A stretch of 64,000 nt of DNA from Maritimibacter sp. (GTDB lineage: Bacteria; Pseudomonadota; Alphaproteobacteria; Rhodobacterales; Rhodobacteraceae): NCBI GenBank assembly GCA_011389895.1, contig JAABTN010000001.1, positions 1 to 64,000 on the forward strand, given 5' to 3'. The notes under the pieces were generated by a model. It did no database searches. It was not told the DNA's origin and was given only the letters and a program-made list of their open reading frames with translations. The translations under genes were made by a program, and so were the position numbers. Position 1 is the stretch's first letter, and every line of letters begins with the position of its first letter. This document shows, piece by piece, positions 52,179-61,249 of the stretch.

Positions 52179-53065
52179 TGCGCGGGGCGATCTTCGCCCT
52201 GCTCCTTGCGGGTCAGGCGGCATGGGCCGAGGCACCGTCGCAGTCGCTGGTCCCGCCCGCGCGCCCGGCCAGCGGCCCGGCGGCGATCCAGACACCGCTG
52301 AGCACGCCCGCGCCCGCCGACCCGATCGAACAGCTGCTGGACAACATCCTGCGCCCCGAAAAACGCCCCACGGATACGCAGGTGGTGCAACGCACCGCCG
52401 CCGCATCCTCGTCCATCACGGCGCTTGCCGTTGCGCGGTCGCGTATCCCGCCGGAGCGTCCACAGAACCTCCAGCGCCGCAACACCGTGCAGCGCACCGG
52501 GCTTGCCACCCTGTTCGAGGCCGGGCAGGCGCGGACCACCGCCCGGGGGTCGGTCTGTGGCGTGGACACGATCAAGGGCGTCAAGCTTCAGCCGATCCCG
52601 GGGCGGGTCAAGGGATGCGGTGTGGCCGAACCGGTAAAGGTCGTGTCGGTGGCCGGCGTCGCGCTGGATCAGCCGATGACGACCGAATGCTCGACCGCCG
52701 TCGCGCTTGATACATGGGTGCGCTACACGGTGATCCCGACCGTGGGGCGTCTTGGCGGCGGGGTCGCCGGGCTTGATATCATGGCGAGCTATGCTTGCCG
52801 GTCGCGCAACAACCAGAAGGGCGCGAAAATCTCGGAACATGGGCGGGGCCGGGCCGTTGACGTGGGTGGGATCATTCTCAAGAACGGTGAAACATTGACG
52901 GTTCTCGATGATTGGTCCTCGCGCCACGGTGCGATCATGAAGACCCTGCACAAACAAGCCTGCGGCAATTTCGGCACCGTCCTCGGGCCGGAGTCGGACC
53001 GCTTTCACAAGAACCACTTCCACTTTGACACCGCAGCCTACCGCTCCGGTGCCTATTGCAGATAA
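52175..53065 (+). CDS. Extensin-like (peptidase M15-like fold) secreted protein
   Basis: 296 aa. Signal peptide [18 protein letters not shown], cleaved near AEA, then a Pro/Ala-rich linker (about 20-70). The C-terminal domain (about 125-296) is the extensin_2 family with CGVDTIKGVKLQPI, YACRSRNNQ, SEHGRGRAVDVGGI (H..G.A.D) and FHKNHFHFD, the His/Asp arrangement of LD-carboxypeptidase-type zinc enzymes. Paired Cys residues suggest disulfides in the periplasm. It probably acts on peptidoglycan, but activity is unproved. Confidence 0.88.
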   Translation: MMRGAIFALLLAGQAAWAEAPSQSLVPPARPASGPAAIQTPLSTPAPADPIEQLLDNILRPEKRPTDTQVVQRTAAASSSITALAVARSRIPPERPQNLQRRNTVQRTGLATLFEAGQARTTARGSVCGVDTIKGVKLQPIPGRVKGCGVAEPVKVVSVAGVALDQPMTTECSTAVALDTWVRYTVIPTVGRLGGGVAGLDIMASYACRSRNNQKGAKISEHGRGRAVDVGGIILKNGETLTVLDDWSSRHGAIMKTLHKQACGNFGTVLGPESDRFHKNHFHFDTAAYRSGAYCR

Positions 53066-53076
53066 GGACCCCGACC

Positions 53077-54213
53077 ATGGCGCTTCGCAACGACATCGAC
53101 CCCGACGGATTGCTGGAATTCTCGGTCGTCTTCACCGACCGTTCGCTGAACCACATGAGCGGTGCGTTCCAACAGGTGATGCGCGATATTTCCGAGGGTC
53201 TTTGTGCCGTCTACAACGCCGATCATGCCGCCGTGGTGCCGGGGGGCGGCACCTATGCGATGGAAGCCGTGGCGCGACAGTTCGCGACGGACAAATCCGC
53301 GCTGGTGGTCCGCAACGGGTTCTTTTCATATCGCTGGAGCCAGATCTTCGAGGCCGGGCATATCCCCGCGCAGGAAGAGGTCATGCTGGCGCGGCGCACC
53401 GGCAACGGCGACACCGACCCCTTCGCCCCCGCCCCGGTGGACGAGGTCGTGGCGAAGATCCACGAGGTGAAGCCGGACGTGGTCTTTGCCCCCCATGTCG
53501 AAACCTCGAGCGGCATCATCCTGCCCGATGACTACATCCGCGCGGTGAGCGCGGCGGTCCATGCCGAGGGCGGGCTGTTCGTGCTCGATTGCATCGCGTC
53601 CGGCACGATCTGGGTGGATATGAAGGATCTGGGCGTCGATGTCGTCATCTCGGCCCCGCAAAAGGGCTGGTCGGCGCAGCCCTCGGCCGGGCTGGTCATG
53701 ATGTCGGAGGCGGCCCATGCGCGGGTCAAGGACACGCAATCAACCTCGTTCGCCATCGACCTTGGCAAATGGGTCACGATCATGGAGGCCTATACATCCG
53801 GTGGCCATGCCTATCACGCCACCATGCCGACCGACGCGCTGCGCGCCTTTCGCGATGCGATGCACGAGACCCGGGATTACGGGCTGGACAGGCTTCGCGA
53901 CGCCCAGTGGGAGCAGGGGCGCCGCGTGCGCGCGCTCCTGGCCGCGCGGGGGTTCAAATCGGTCGCCGCACCGGGGTTCGAGGCCCCCGGTGTCGTCGTC
54001 GCCTATACCGACAAACCGGAGCTTCAAACCGGCAAGGCCTTTCTTTCTGAGGGGGTGCAGATCGCGGCGGGGGTTCCGCTGATGGTCGGCGAGGGCGAGG
54101 GATACAAGAGCTTCCGACTGGGGCTCTTCGGTCTCGACAAGCTATATGACGTCGACGCCTCTGTCGCCCGTCTCGACGCGGCATTCGACGCGGTCGACCC
54201 GGCGAAAGGGTAG
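53077..54213 (+). CDS. Class V aminotransferase (serine/alanine-glyoxylate type)
   Basis: 378 aa from the ATG at 53077 behind AAGGACCCCGACC; an in-frame upstream ATG at 53056 lies inside the extensin-like gene. PLP lysine in ISAPQKGWSAQPSAGL, with DCIASGTIWVDMKDLGVD containing the Asp that binds the pyridine nitrogen. N-terminal VPGGGTYAMEAVARQFA binds phosphate. Reaction inferred as transfer from alanine or serine to glyoxylate or pyruvate; the closest alternative is 2-aminoethylphosphonate transaminase. Confidence 0.85.
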   Translation: MALRNDIDPDGLLEFSVVFTDRSLNHMSGAFQQVMRDISEGLCAVYNADHAAVVPGGGTYAMEAVARQFATDKSALVVRNGFFSYRWSQIFEAGHIPAQEEVMLARRTGNGDTDPFAPAPVDEVVAKIHEVKPDVVFAPHVETSSGIILPDDYIRAVSAAVHAEGGLFVLDCIASGTIWVDMKDLGVDVVISAPQKGWSAQPSAGLVMMSEAAHARVKDTQSTSFAIDLGKWVTIMEAYTSGGHAYHATMPTDALRAFRDAMHETRDYGLDRLRDAQWEQGRRVRALLAARGFKSVAAPGFEAPGVVVAYTDKPELQTGKAFLSEGVQIAAGVPLMVGEGEGYKSFRLGLFGLDKLYDVDASVARLDAAFDAVDPAKG

Positions 54214-54219
54214 GATCGG

Positions 54220-54417
54220 CTACCCGCCGACCGTGATCGTCACCAGAACCACGAAGATGATCGCGGTCATTGCAACCATGACAACCCCGACGCCCGCGAG
54301 CCCCACGATCAGGTAGGCGGCGACCAGCGCGGCAATCACGCCGAGCGCGATGACAAAGGCCCAGATTTCAGCCTTTCGGTCGTTGGTCGGGGTGGCCCCG
54401 GCGGGGTCTTCGGTCAT
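54220..54417 (-). CDS. 65-aa small membrane protein, unknown
   Basis: From the ATG at 54417 behind AGGAGAAGATGTC. A polar N-terminus (TEDPAGATPTNDRKAE, about 20 residues) is followed by two hydrophobic helices (IWAFVIALGVIAALVAAYLI and GVGVVMVAMTAIIFVVLVTI). No motif beyond the helical hairpin. Convergent with the aminotransferase, 6 nt between stops. Confidence 0.75.
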   Translation of the reverse strand: MTEDPAGATPTNDRKAEIWAFVIALGVIAALVAAYLIVGLAGVGVVMVAMTAIIFVVLVTITVGG

Positions 54418-54535
54418 GACATCTTCTCCTGTTCGCGCGACTTCGCGCACCTTGTGCCACGATCATAGGTGAATCTGAAATATGCATTTCCGTCGCGCGG
54501 CGGGATGCCGCAGATGCGACAGGCCCGCGCCCGGG

Positions 54536-55735
54536 TTACGCGGGGCCGAGACCGGCGCGCATGATGGTCCGGCGCACCGGGGCCACGTCATGGACGGTGC
54601 GTAACCCGATCAGACGCGCCGCCTGCACCCCGGCTTCGCCCGACCCGGCGACGCGGTTAAACAGGTCGATGACACGGGCCCGGCGCATGATATCGGGTTT
54701 GCGCGCGCGTTCATACGCGGCGAGCGTTTCGGGGGCGCCGGGATCGTCGGGGTGCCGGGTGGCCAGATCCAGAAGCACCGCTATGTCGTTGAGCGAGGTG
54801 TTCAACCCCTGCGCCCCGATGGGGGGCAGCGCATGCGCTGCCTCGGCGACCACGGCCACCCGCCCCTCGACCAGCCGATCGGCGGTCTGGGTGACGATCG
54901 GCCAAATCGACCGCCGCCCCTTGAGCCGCATCCGGCCCAGCAGGTTGGCAGAGCGAAGCTGCATCACGTCCTCGAACGCAGGCACCGGCATCTCCAACAA
55001 ATCGACCGAGCGCGGGCCCCGGTTCATCCAGACGATCGCGCTGGCATGCGTGCCGTCGATGTCGGGCAGGGGGACGATGGTGAACGGCCCCCCTTCGTTG
55101 TAGATCTCGGTCGAGATATTGTCGTGCGGCACCTCGTGGGTCACGGTGAAGGCGAGGCTTTTCTGCCCGTAGCGCGTGGTCTGCACGCCGATCCCGGCAG
55201 CCTCGCGCAGGGGCGAAAGCTTTCCATCCGCCGCCAGAGCGAGCTTGGCGCGCACACTGGTCCCATCGGTGAGATTGACGATCACCCCGGAGGTCCGGTT
55301 CACAAGGCTCTTGAAGCCGGTGCCATAAAGCGCCGTGACCGCGTCGGCATGCTTGAGGTATTGCCAAAGCTCGCGCCGCACGACCCAGTTCATCAGGTTC
55401 CAGCCGAACGGTTCATCCGAGAGATCCGACGCCCGGAACGCCCGGCGCGCCCGCACCTCCGGCGGCCAGCCGGTGGTGTCGATCACGGCAAGCTGGTCGA
55501 GCGGCTTTGAATGCGGTTCGAGTAGCGACCACAACCCGCAGGTCTCGAACAAGTCGCGGGCCGGTTGCAAAAACGCGGTCGAGCGAAGATCGGAGCCATC
55601 GAGATCGGCCTCGGTCACGGGCGGCACCGGATCGGCCATGACGACCGAGAAGCCGCGCGCGGCAAAGCTTGCCGCGGCAACCTGCCCGGCGATGCCTCCG
55701 CCCGAGATGAAGATGTCCGCGTCACGCTGTGTCAT
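54536..55735 (-). CDS. UbiH/COQ6-family FAD hydroxylase
   Basis: 399 aa. The FAD Rossmann motif is FISGGGIAGQVAAASFAARG, the DG motif is LALAADGKLSPLREAAGI, and the third FAD motif reads VAVVAEAAHALPPIGAQGLN. The usual form is GDAAH; here G-D is replaced by A-E, which changes the Asp that contacts the FAD ribityl. The protein otherwise fits ubiquinone-ring hydroxylases (UbiH/UbiL). Position in the pathway is not clear from neighbours. The 5-nt gap to the HAD gene suggests cotranscription. Confidence 0.85.
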   Translation of the reverse strand: MTQRDADIFISGGGIAGQVAAASFAARGFSVVMADPVPPVTEADLDGSDLRSTAFLQPARDLFETCGLWSLLEPHSKPLDQLAVIDTTGWPPEVRARRAFRASDLSDEPFGWNLMNWVVRRELWQYLKHADAVTALYGTGFKSLVNRTSGVIVNLTDGTSVRAKLALAADGKLSPLREAAGIGVQTTRYGQKSLAFTVTHEVPHDNISTEIYNEGGPFTIVPLPDIDGTHASAIVWMNRGPRSVDLLEMPVPAFEDVMQLRSANLLGRMRLKGRRSIWPIVTQTADRLVEGRVAVVAEAAHALPPIGAQGLNTSLNDIAVLLDLATRHPDDPGAPETLAAYERARKPDIMRRARVIDLFNRVAGSGEAGVQAARLIGLRTVHDVAPVRRTIMRAGLGPA

Positions 55736-55740
55736 GCGGA

Positions 55741-56415
55741 TTATCTATCCCCGTGGGCTGCCGAGGCCAAGTCTCCCAGTTGCGACAGAAAGTCCGCGAG
55801 ATCGCTGGTATGGTGATGGATGTGGGGCTCGATCTGGGGCGCGCCCGCGACGTGAACCGTGCGCATGCCCATGTCATGGGGCACGGCGAGATTGCGGGGA
55901 TCATCTTCGAACATGGCGGCGGTGGCCGGGTCGATGCCATCCTTGGCAAACACCGTCTCGAAAGCCGCGCGGGCAGGCTTGGGGTGGTAATCCGCCGTTT
56001 CGACATCGTGGATCGCATCGAACAGGCCCGTCAGGCCGCGCGCGTCCAGCACGCGCTCGGCATAGGGCGCGGTGGCGTTTGTATAGACCACGCGTCGACC
56101 GGGCAGCTCGGAGATGCGCGCGGCGAGGTCCGGGTCCGGGATCAGCGAGGTGAACGAGATGTCGTGCACGGCCTTGAGATAAGGCGCGGGGTCCATGTCA
56201 TGCTCGGCCATCAAACCGGCGAGCGTGGTGCCGTAATCCCGCCAATAGCTGTGGCGCAGGTGGTCGGCCTCGTCCCGCTCGACCTTCAATGCCTCCATCA
56301 CCCAGTCGGTCATGAGAACCTGTATCTGGTCAAATAGGCCCTGTTCTGGCGGATACAGGGTGTTGTCGAGGTCGAAGACCCATGTGGTGACGTGGTTGAA
56401 GCGGTCTGACAGCAT
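55741..56415 (-). CDS. HAD-family pyrimidine 5'-nucleotidase-like phosphatase
   Basis: 224 aa. HAD motif I is WVFDLDNTLYPPEQGLFDQI (D-x-D-x-T, nucleophile Asp about 15), motif II VVYTNATAPYAERVL, motif III YHPKPARAAF (Lys) and motif IV AAMFEDDPRNLAVP. The NTLYPP opening is typical of the SDT1/pyrimidine 5'-nucleotidase branch, which dephosphorylates UMP/CMP or vitamin B6 phosphates. Confidence 0.9.
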   Translation of the reverse strand: MLSDRFNHVTTWVFDLDNTLYPPEQGLFDQIQVLMTDWVMEALKVERDEADHLRHSYWRDYGTTLAGLMAEHDMDPAPYLKAVHDISFTSLIPDPDLAARISELPGRRVVYTNATAPYAERVLDARGLTGLFDAIHDVETADYHPKPARAAFETVFAKDGIDPATAAMFEDDPRNLAVPHDMGMRTVHVAGAPQIEPHIHHHTSDLADFLSQLGDLASAAHGDR

Positions 56416-56541
56416 GGCGTCACGGTAACGCGGGGCGCGCGCGGTGCAAGGGCAAAGCCGTGATCGCCCGTGCTACCTTTCGCACGCTTGAATGTCGCGG
56501 GGGGGCGTGCAAGATCGCAGGATCAAGGGGAGGAGCCGCGC

Positions 56542-57186
56542 GTGTCGCAGATCAAATCCGGGCAGAAGGATGCCTACGCACTCATTCTCGAGGCCATTGA
56601 TGCGGGATTGTATCAACCCGGCGACCGCATGGTCGAGAGCGAGCTGGCCGAGCGGTTCGGTATGTCGCGCACGCCCGTGCGCGAGGCGTTGCAACGGCTT
56701 GAGACCCAAAGCCTTCTGATCCGTGATGGTCGGTCGCTGATCGTCGCCTCGCTGGATCACAACCAGTTGCACGAGCTTTACGCGGTGCGCGCCGAGCTCG
56801 AAGGGCTGGCCGCGCGGCTGGCGGCGCAACATGCGGCCCCGGAAGAGCAGCGCGTGCTGCGCGAAATGGTCGAGCAGGATCGCGCGCTGTTGAAAGATCC
56901 TGATGCCATGGCGCGGGCCAATCGGCGGTTTCATCGGCAAATCCACCTTGCGTCCCATAACCGCTACCTGTTGCAACAGCTCGATCTGGTGCACCGGACG
57001 ATGGCGTTGCTCGCCACCTCGTCGCTCGCCGTTGCGGGACGCCCCGAGGATGCGATCGAGGAACATGACGCCATCGTGCGCGCCATCGAGGCGCGGGATG
57101 GCGACCGGGCCGATGATGCGCTGCGCACCCATATTTCCATGGCCTTCGAGACGCGCCTGAAGCTCGACAGTTTCGACGATATGTAG
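56542..57186 (+). CDS. GntR-family regulator with FCD domain
   Basis: 214 aa from the GTG at 56542 with AGGAG 7 nt upstream. The winged helix (about 8-70) has AGLYQPGDRMVESELAERFG and SRTPVREALQRLE; the FCD all-helical domain (about 75-205) has metal-site residues in FHRQIHLASHNRYL (His) and the final DALRTHISMAF (His). These sense small carboxylates. No target is next to it; the HAD gene is divergent. Confidence 0.92.
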   Translation: MSQIKSGQKDAYALILEAIDAGLYQPGDRMVESELAERFGMSRTPVREALQRLETQSLLIRDGRSLIVASLDHNQLHELYAVRAELEGLAARLAAQHAAPEEQRVLREMVEQDRALLKDPDAMARANRRFHRQIHLASHNRYLLQQLDLVHRTMALLATSSLAVAGRPEDAIEEHDAIVRAIEARDGDRADDALRTHISMAFETRLKLDSFDDM

Positions 57187-57196
57187 GTGGGTTGGC

Positions 57197-59251
57197 TTAC
57201 GCGGGCACCGGGCGTTCTGCGGGTGGCGACGCAACCTCCGGTCCTGACACCTGTCTAAGGGTATCGCGGATCGTATCGTCGTGGGTCCCGTGGCGCGTTT
57301 TGTCCCAGAAAAACGGTCTCGCCACCAATTCGACCAACCCCTTTGCGGCGGCGATCGAGGCCAGCGGGTAATAGAAATGCAGCGTCGGCACCCAAGGTCG
57401 CAAGAACTTGCGCTCTCGGGTTGAGACCGCGAGGACGCCCACCGTGATGGTCAGCACTTCGGAGGCAAGAAAGGTTGCGCCAAGCACGACGATCAGCGCC
57501 ATGGGCATGATCCCGTCCAAGGGGTGGGGCAGGCTCAGGGGCAAAAGCCAGAAGGACCACAGGAACGGGGCCAGAATGAACTGGCCCAACGTGCCGAGAA
57601 ACAGGAACTGAACGCCCGTGAACCGCCACCATCCCATGTCCGACAACAGCCGTGCGGGCCTGCGCATGTGCACGCCATAGGTCATCGCGTAGCCCTTGAT
57701 CCAGCGCGAGCGTTGCTTGACCCAAGGCCACCAGTGGCAGTTGGCCTCTTCAAACGTGACGGTTTCGATCAATTCCGTGCGAAACCCCCGGCGGGCCAAA
57801 CGGATACCAAGGTCGGCATCCTCGGTCACGTTATGCGCGTCCCACCCCCCGAGCGCCTCCAGCGCCGCGCGCCGAAAAAACACGGTGGTGCCGCCCAACG
57901 GAACCGCGAACCCCATACGTTCGAGACCGGGCAGGACGATGCGAAACCATGTGGCGTATTCGACCGTGAAGCACCGGCTTAGCCAATTGGTGCGGGGGTT
58001 GTAGAAATCCAGCACCCCTTGCAGGCAGGCGACCCAAGGCCCGGCCGCGCGAAACCGGGCCACGATCTTGTGGATCTGGTCGGGCTCGGGCGCATCTTCG
58101 GCGTCATAGATCCCGATGATCGACCCACGGCAGAAATCGAGCGCGAAATTCATCGCGCGTGGTTTCGTGCGCACGGTGCCGCGCGGCACGATGATCTGGC
58201 GCATCCAGGGCGGTAGCTTGGCCCGGGCGAGCGTATTCTGGGTGAGCGTGTCATCCTCTTCGACCACGAGGCAGATATCCAGAATGGACCGGGGATACTC
58301 CAGCTTTTCCAATCGCTTGATCAATCGACCGGCAATCTCGCGTTCCTTGTAAAGCGGCACAAGGATCGACACGGTGGGCAACCGTTGCGCGGGGTCGCCC
58401 GTGTCTATCGCCACCGGGTCCGGGGTGCGTCGCCCCACGCGCTGGCGCCGGTGCAGATGGATGGCCGCCGCAATCAGCTTGACCGCCGAATTGATGACCA
58501 GCGTCAGCACCGCCCAGCCGGTGAGAACGGCAAATCCAAGGATGGGCGACAGCACGAACAGCGCGACCACGAAAAGGATCAGCCCGATCCCGAGCCGCCC
58601 CGCCGCCCTGGCCTCCCATGTCCGGCAAGAGACCGCGTCATCGACCCGGTTTTCCGCCCTGCGCGCCAGCGCGCGGTGCCGCATCGACACGAGTGCGGCC
58701 TGAATGTCGGCTTCGGGGGCCACGGCCAGACGCGGGTGACGAAACCCCTCGGGCAGGGTCGCAGCGATCTTTGGAAACTCGTCCGGATGCGAACAGATCA
58801 GGACAATGGCCCCGCCGACCCGTTTCCACGGCACGATGGCATGGCGGATACAGAAATCCACGCCAAGGTCATCGACCAGCCGCACATCGGGCGGATCGCG
58901 TTGAAGATCGACGACCACGGTGCGGTGTCGTTCGGCCAGCGCCGCATGAAGGTCGCGGGAGGAAACGAGGCCGTTTGCGAGAAGGATATCCCCCAGACGC
59001 GCGTTTTCGCCGGCCTGCCGGGCAAGGGCGTCGCCCAAGGCCCCGGTCGTGATCGCCCCGCGGTCGAGCAGGATCTGGCCCAGCGGTTTGCGACCCGGTG
59101 GCCGCTGCGGGGCAGGGTGTCGGGGCTGGGGGGCTGGCTGATGCCCGGACCAAAGGTCAGACCCGGGGGCAGGCTGCGCGGCGGGCGCCCGGGGGCCGGG
59201 GACGCTTGGCGCCGAAGGCTCTTCGCCTGCCTGTCGTTGGAAAACCGTCAT
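57197..59251 (-). CDS. GT2 glycosyltransferase with N-terminal MshEN (c-di-GMP-type) domain
   Basis: 684 aa from the ATG at 59251 behind AAGG; a GTG at 59272 is possible. A Pro-rich N-terminus (to about 55) precedes an MshEN-like domain with two half-motifs: PLGQILLDRGAITTGALGDA and RLGDILLANGLVSSRDLHAA (about 56-110). Two helices follow (near 220-265). The GT2 domain has VSILVPLYKE, YDAEDAPEPDQI, TEDADLGIRLARRG and the QRSRWIKG (QxxRW) motif of processive enzymes, then four more helices. It likely makes an exopolysaccharide under c-di-GMP control, like NfrB, where MshEN is also attached to a GT2. Confidence 0.85.
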   Translation of the reverse strand: MTVFQRQAGEEPSAPSVPGPRAPAAQPAPGSDLWSGHQPAPQPRHPAPQRPPGRKPLGQILLDRGAITTGALGDALARQAGENARLGDILLANGLVSSRDLHAALAERHRTVVVDLQRDPPDVRLVDDLGVDFCIRHAIVPWKRVGGAIVLICSHPDEFPKIAATLPEGFRHPRLAVAPEADIQAALVSMRHRALARRAENRVDDAVSCRTWEARAAGRLGIGLILFVVALFVLSPILGFAVLTGWAVLTLVINSAVKLIAAAIHLHRRQRVGRRTPDPVAIDTGDPAQRLPTVSILVPLYKEREIAGRLIKRLEKLEYPRSILDICLVVEEDDTLTQNTLARAKLPPWMRQIIVPRGTVRTKPRAMNFALDFCRGSIIGIYDAEDAPEPDQIHKIVARFRAAGPWVACLQGVLDFYNPRTNWLSRCFTVEYATWFRIVLPGLERMGFAVPLGGTTVFFRRAALEALGGWDAHNVTEDADLGIRLARRGFRTELIETVTFEEANCHWWPWVKQRSRWIKGYAMTYGVHMRRPARLLSDMGWWRFTGVQFLFLGTLGQFILAPFLWSFWLLPLSLPHPLDGIMPMALIVVLGATFLASEVLTITVGVLAVSTRERKFLRPWVPTLHFYYPLASIAAAKGLVELVARPFFWDKTRHGTHDDTIRDTLRQVSGPEVASPPAERPVPA

Positions 59252-59283
59252 CAAACCTTGCTCCGGGGTCACGCAATTCTGCG

Positions 59284-59308
59284 TTAAGCATGGTTAATGT
59301 TCGGTTAA
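59284..59308. promoter_or_regulatory. CtrA-box-like site upstream of the glycosyltransferase
   Basis: TTAA-TGTTCGG-TTAA at 59294-59308 matches the TTAA-N7-TTAA CtrA consensus; on the minus strand it reads TTAACCGAACATTAACC, with the preferred C after each half. A third TTAA at 59284-59287 stands 6 nt away. It lies 33-57 nt before the glycosyltransferase ATG. carA stops at 59358, so this is an inter-operon promoter region. Confidence 0.6.
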
Positions 59309-59357
59309 TGAAAGTCGGCTTGTTGCACGGCGGGCGCTGCCAGCCGGGGGAATCCGG

Positions 59358-60518
59358 TCAGGCGGGCACAGATCGCGCCGCCATCGCCTCGGCGAAGCGT
59401 TCGAACAGGTAATAGCTGTCCATCGGCCCGGGGCTGGCCTCGGGGTGGTATTGCACCGAGAACACCGGGCGGTCGTCCATCGCGATGCCGCAGTTCGATC
59501 CGTCAAACAGCGAGACATGCGTTTCGGTCACACCGGTCGGCAGGCTTTGCGAATCCACCGTGAACCCGTGGTTCATGGATGTGATCTCGACTTTGCCGGT
59601 GGTCTTGTCCTTCACCGGGTGGTTCGCCCCGTGGTGGCCGTGGTTCATCTTTACCGTCTTGGCCCCAAGCGCGAGGGCGAGCATCTGGTGCCCGAGGCAA
59701 ATGCCGAACACCGGCAACTCGGTCGTGTCGAGCACCTCCCGGATCATCGGCACGGCATAGTCGCCGGTGGCCGCCGGGTCGCCGGGTCCATTGGACAGGA
59801 ACACGCCGTCGGGGTCGTGGGCGAGCACCTCTTGTGCCGTGGCGGTCGCGGGCAGAACGGTTACGTCGCAGCCTGCGGAGGCGAGGCAGCGCAGGATATT
59901 GCGCTTGGCCCCGTAGTCGATCGCGACCACCTTGTGCACCGGGTTTTCCTGCCGGGCAAAGCCATACGGCCAAGCCCAACGCATTTCGTCCCAGCGGTAG
60001 CTCTGCGCACAGGTCACCTTGCCGGCAAGGTCCAGCCCGACAAGCCCGGAGAAGCCGCGCGCCTTGGCCACGAGGGCTTCGAGATCGAAGGCCCCTTCGG
60101 GATCATGGGCCAGGGCCACGTGCGGCGCACCCTGTTGTCGGATGGCACGGGTCAGACGCCGGGTGTCCAGCCCGCCGATCCCGATCCGTCCGCGCGAAGC
60201 GAGCCATTCGCCCAGCCCCTGTGCCGCGCGCCAGTTCGAGGGGTCGGTCGGATCCCATTTCACCACCATGCCCTCGGCCACGGGATCTTGCGTTTCGTCG
60301 TCTTCCGGGTTCACGCCGGTGTTGCCGATATGCGGGAAGGTGAAGGTGACGACCTGACCCGCATAGGATGGGTCGGTCATGATTTCCTGATAGCCGGTCA
60401 TCGCCGTGTTGAAGCACAATTCGGCGGTGGTCACCCCCGGTGCCCCGAAGCCTTTCCCGTAAAAAACGGTGCCGTCTGCGAGAACGAGGCAGGCGGTGGG
60501 TCTTGTCGGTGCGGACAT
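59358..60518 (-). CDS. carA: Carbamoyl-phosphate synthase small (glutaminase) subunit
   Basis: 386 aa. The CPSase small-chain N-terminus (LVLADGTVFYGKGFGAPG, AMTGYQEIMTDPSYAGQ) is followed by a class I glutaminase: GICLGHQMLALALGAK with the nucleophile Cys and SVQYHPEASPGP with His and Glu. It releases ammonia from glutamine for CarB; carB is not in the window. Confidence 0.97.
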   Translation of the reverse strand: MSAPTRPTACLVLADGTVFYGKGFGAPGVTTAELCFNTAMTGYQEIMTDPSYAGQVVTFTFPHIGNTGVNPEDDETQDPVAEGMVVKWDPTDPSNWRAAQGLGEWLASRGRIGIGGLDTRRLTRAIRQQGAPHVALAHDPEGAFDLEALVAKARGFSGLVGLDLAGKVTCAQSYRWDEMRWAWPYGFARQENPVHKVVAIDYGAKRNILRCLASAGCDVTVLPATATAQEVLAHDPDGVFLSNGPGDPAATGDYAVPMIREVLDTTELPVFGICLGHQMLALALGAKTVKMNHGHHGANHPVKDKTTGKVEITSMNHGFTVDSQSLPTGVTETHVSLFDGSNCGIAMDDRPVFSVQYHPEASPGPMDSYYLFERFAEAMAARSVPA

Positions 60519-60649
60519 GGCAGAAACTCCCGGCGGATCGCGTGGTAATTACGGTCGCGCGCGCACAGGGTCAAGGGCGAGGACGCTTGTTTTCCAAAGT
60601 CCGATTGCTTATCTACCGGACTTTGTGAAAGCCAAACCGGAGACCACCG

Positions 60650-61111
60650 ATGGACTTGCGCAGCCGTTTGAATGAAACGCTGAAAACCGCGATGCGGGAA
60701 AAGCAGGCCGCGCGCCTGTCGACCCTGCGCCTGATCAACGCCGCGATCAAGGATCGCGAGATCGACATGCGGGGCGAGGGTGAGGACGCCGGCAGCGTGA
60801 CCGATGAAATGATCCTGTCTATTCTCGGCAAGATGGTGAAACAACGACAGGAATCGGCGCGCGCCTACGAGGAAGGCGGGCGTCTGGAATTGGCCGAGAA
60901 CGAGCGCGAAGAGATCCGGGTGATCGAGGAATTCCTGCCCAAGCAACTCTCCGACAAAGAGGTCGAGACGGCGGTGTCGAAGGCGATCGACGAGGTCGGC
61001 GCGTCATCGATTCGCGACATGGGCAAGGTGATGGGCGCCCTGAAATCGAAATACACCGGGCGGATGGATTTCGGCGCGGTCGGCCCGATGGTGAAAGCCC
61101 GGCTCGCCTGA
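60650..61111 (+). CDS. GatB/YqeY domain protein
   Basis: 153 aa. MDLRSRLNETLKTAMREKQA, then RQESARAYEEGGRLELAENE and EEFLPKQLSDKEVE, are family motifs of YqeY proteins, related to the tRNA-binding tail of GatB. Function is unclear; it often lies beside carA in Alphaproteobacteria, as here (divergent, 131 nt). Confidence 0.93.
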   Translation: MDLRSRLNETLKTAMREKQAARLSTLRLINAAIKDREIDMRGEGEDAGSVTDEMILSILGKMVKQRQESARAYEEGGRLELAENEREEIRVIEEFLPKQLSDKEVETAVSKAIDEVGASSIRDMGKVMGALKSKYTGRMDFGAVGPMVKARLA

Positions 61112-61249
61112 GCCGTGGCTCTCTGGTGCGCCAGAGGCTGCGCCATGCTTGTGCGCAGATGCAGATTGACCCCAAGCGGGAATGGGACGAGCGTGCGCAC
61201 GGGGCCGGGGCAATCGGCCCGTTCCTGACCACGGGCCGAAAGGCAGACC

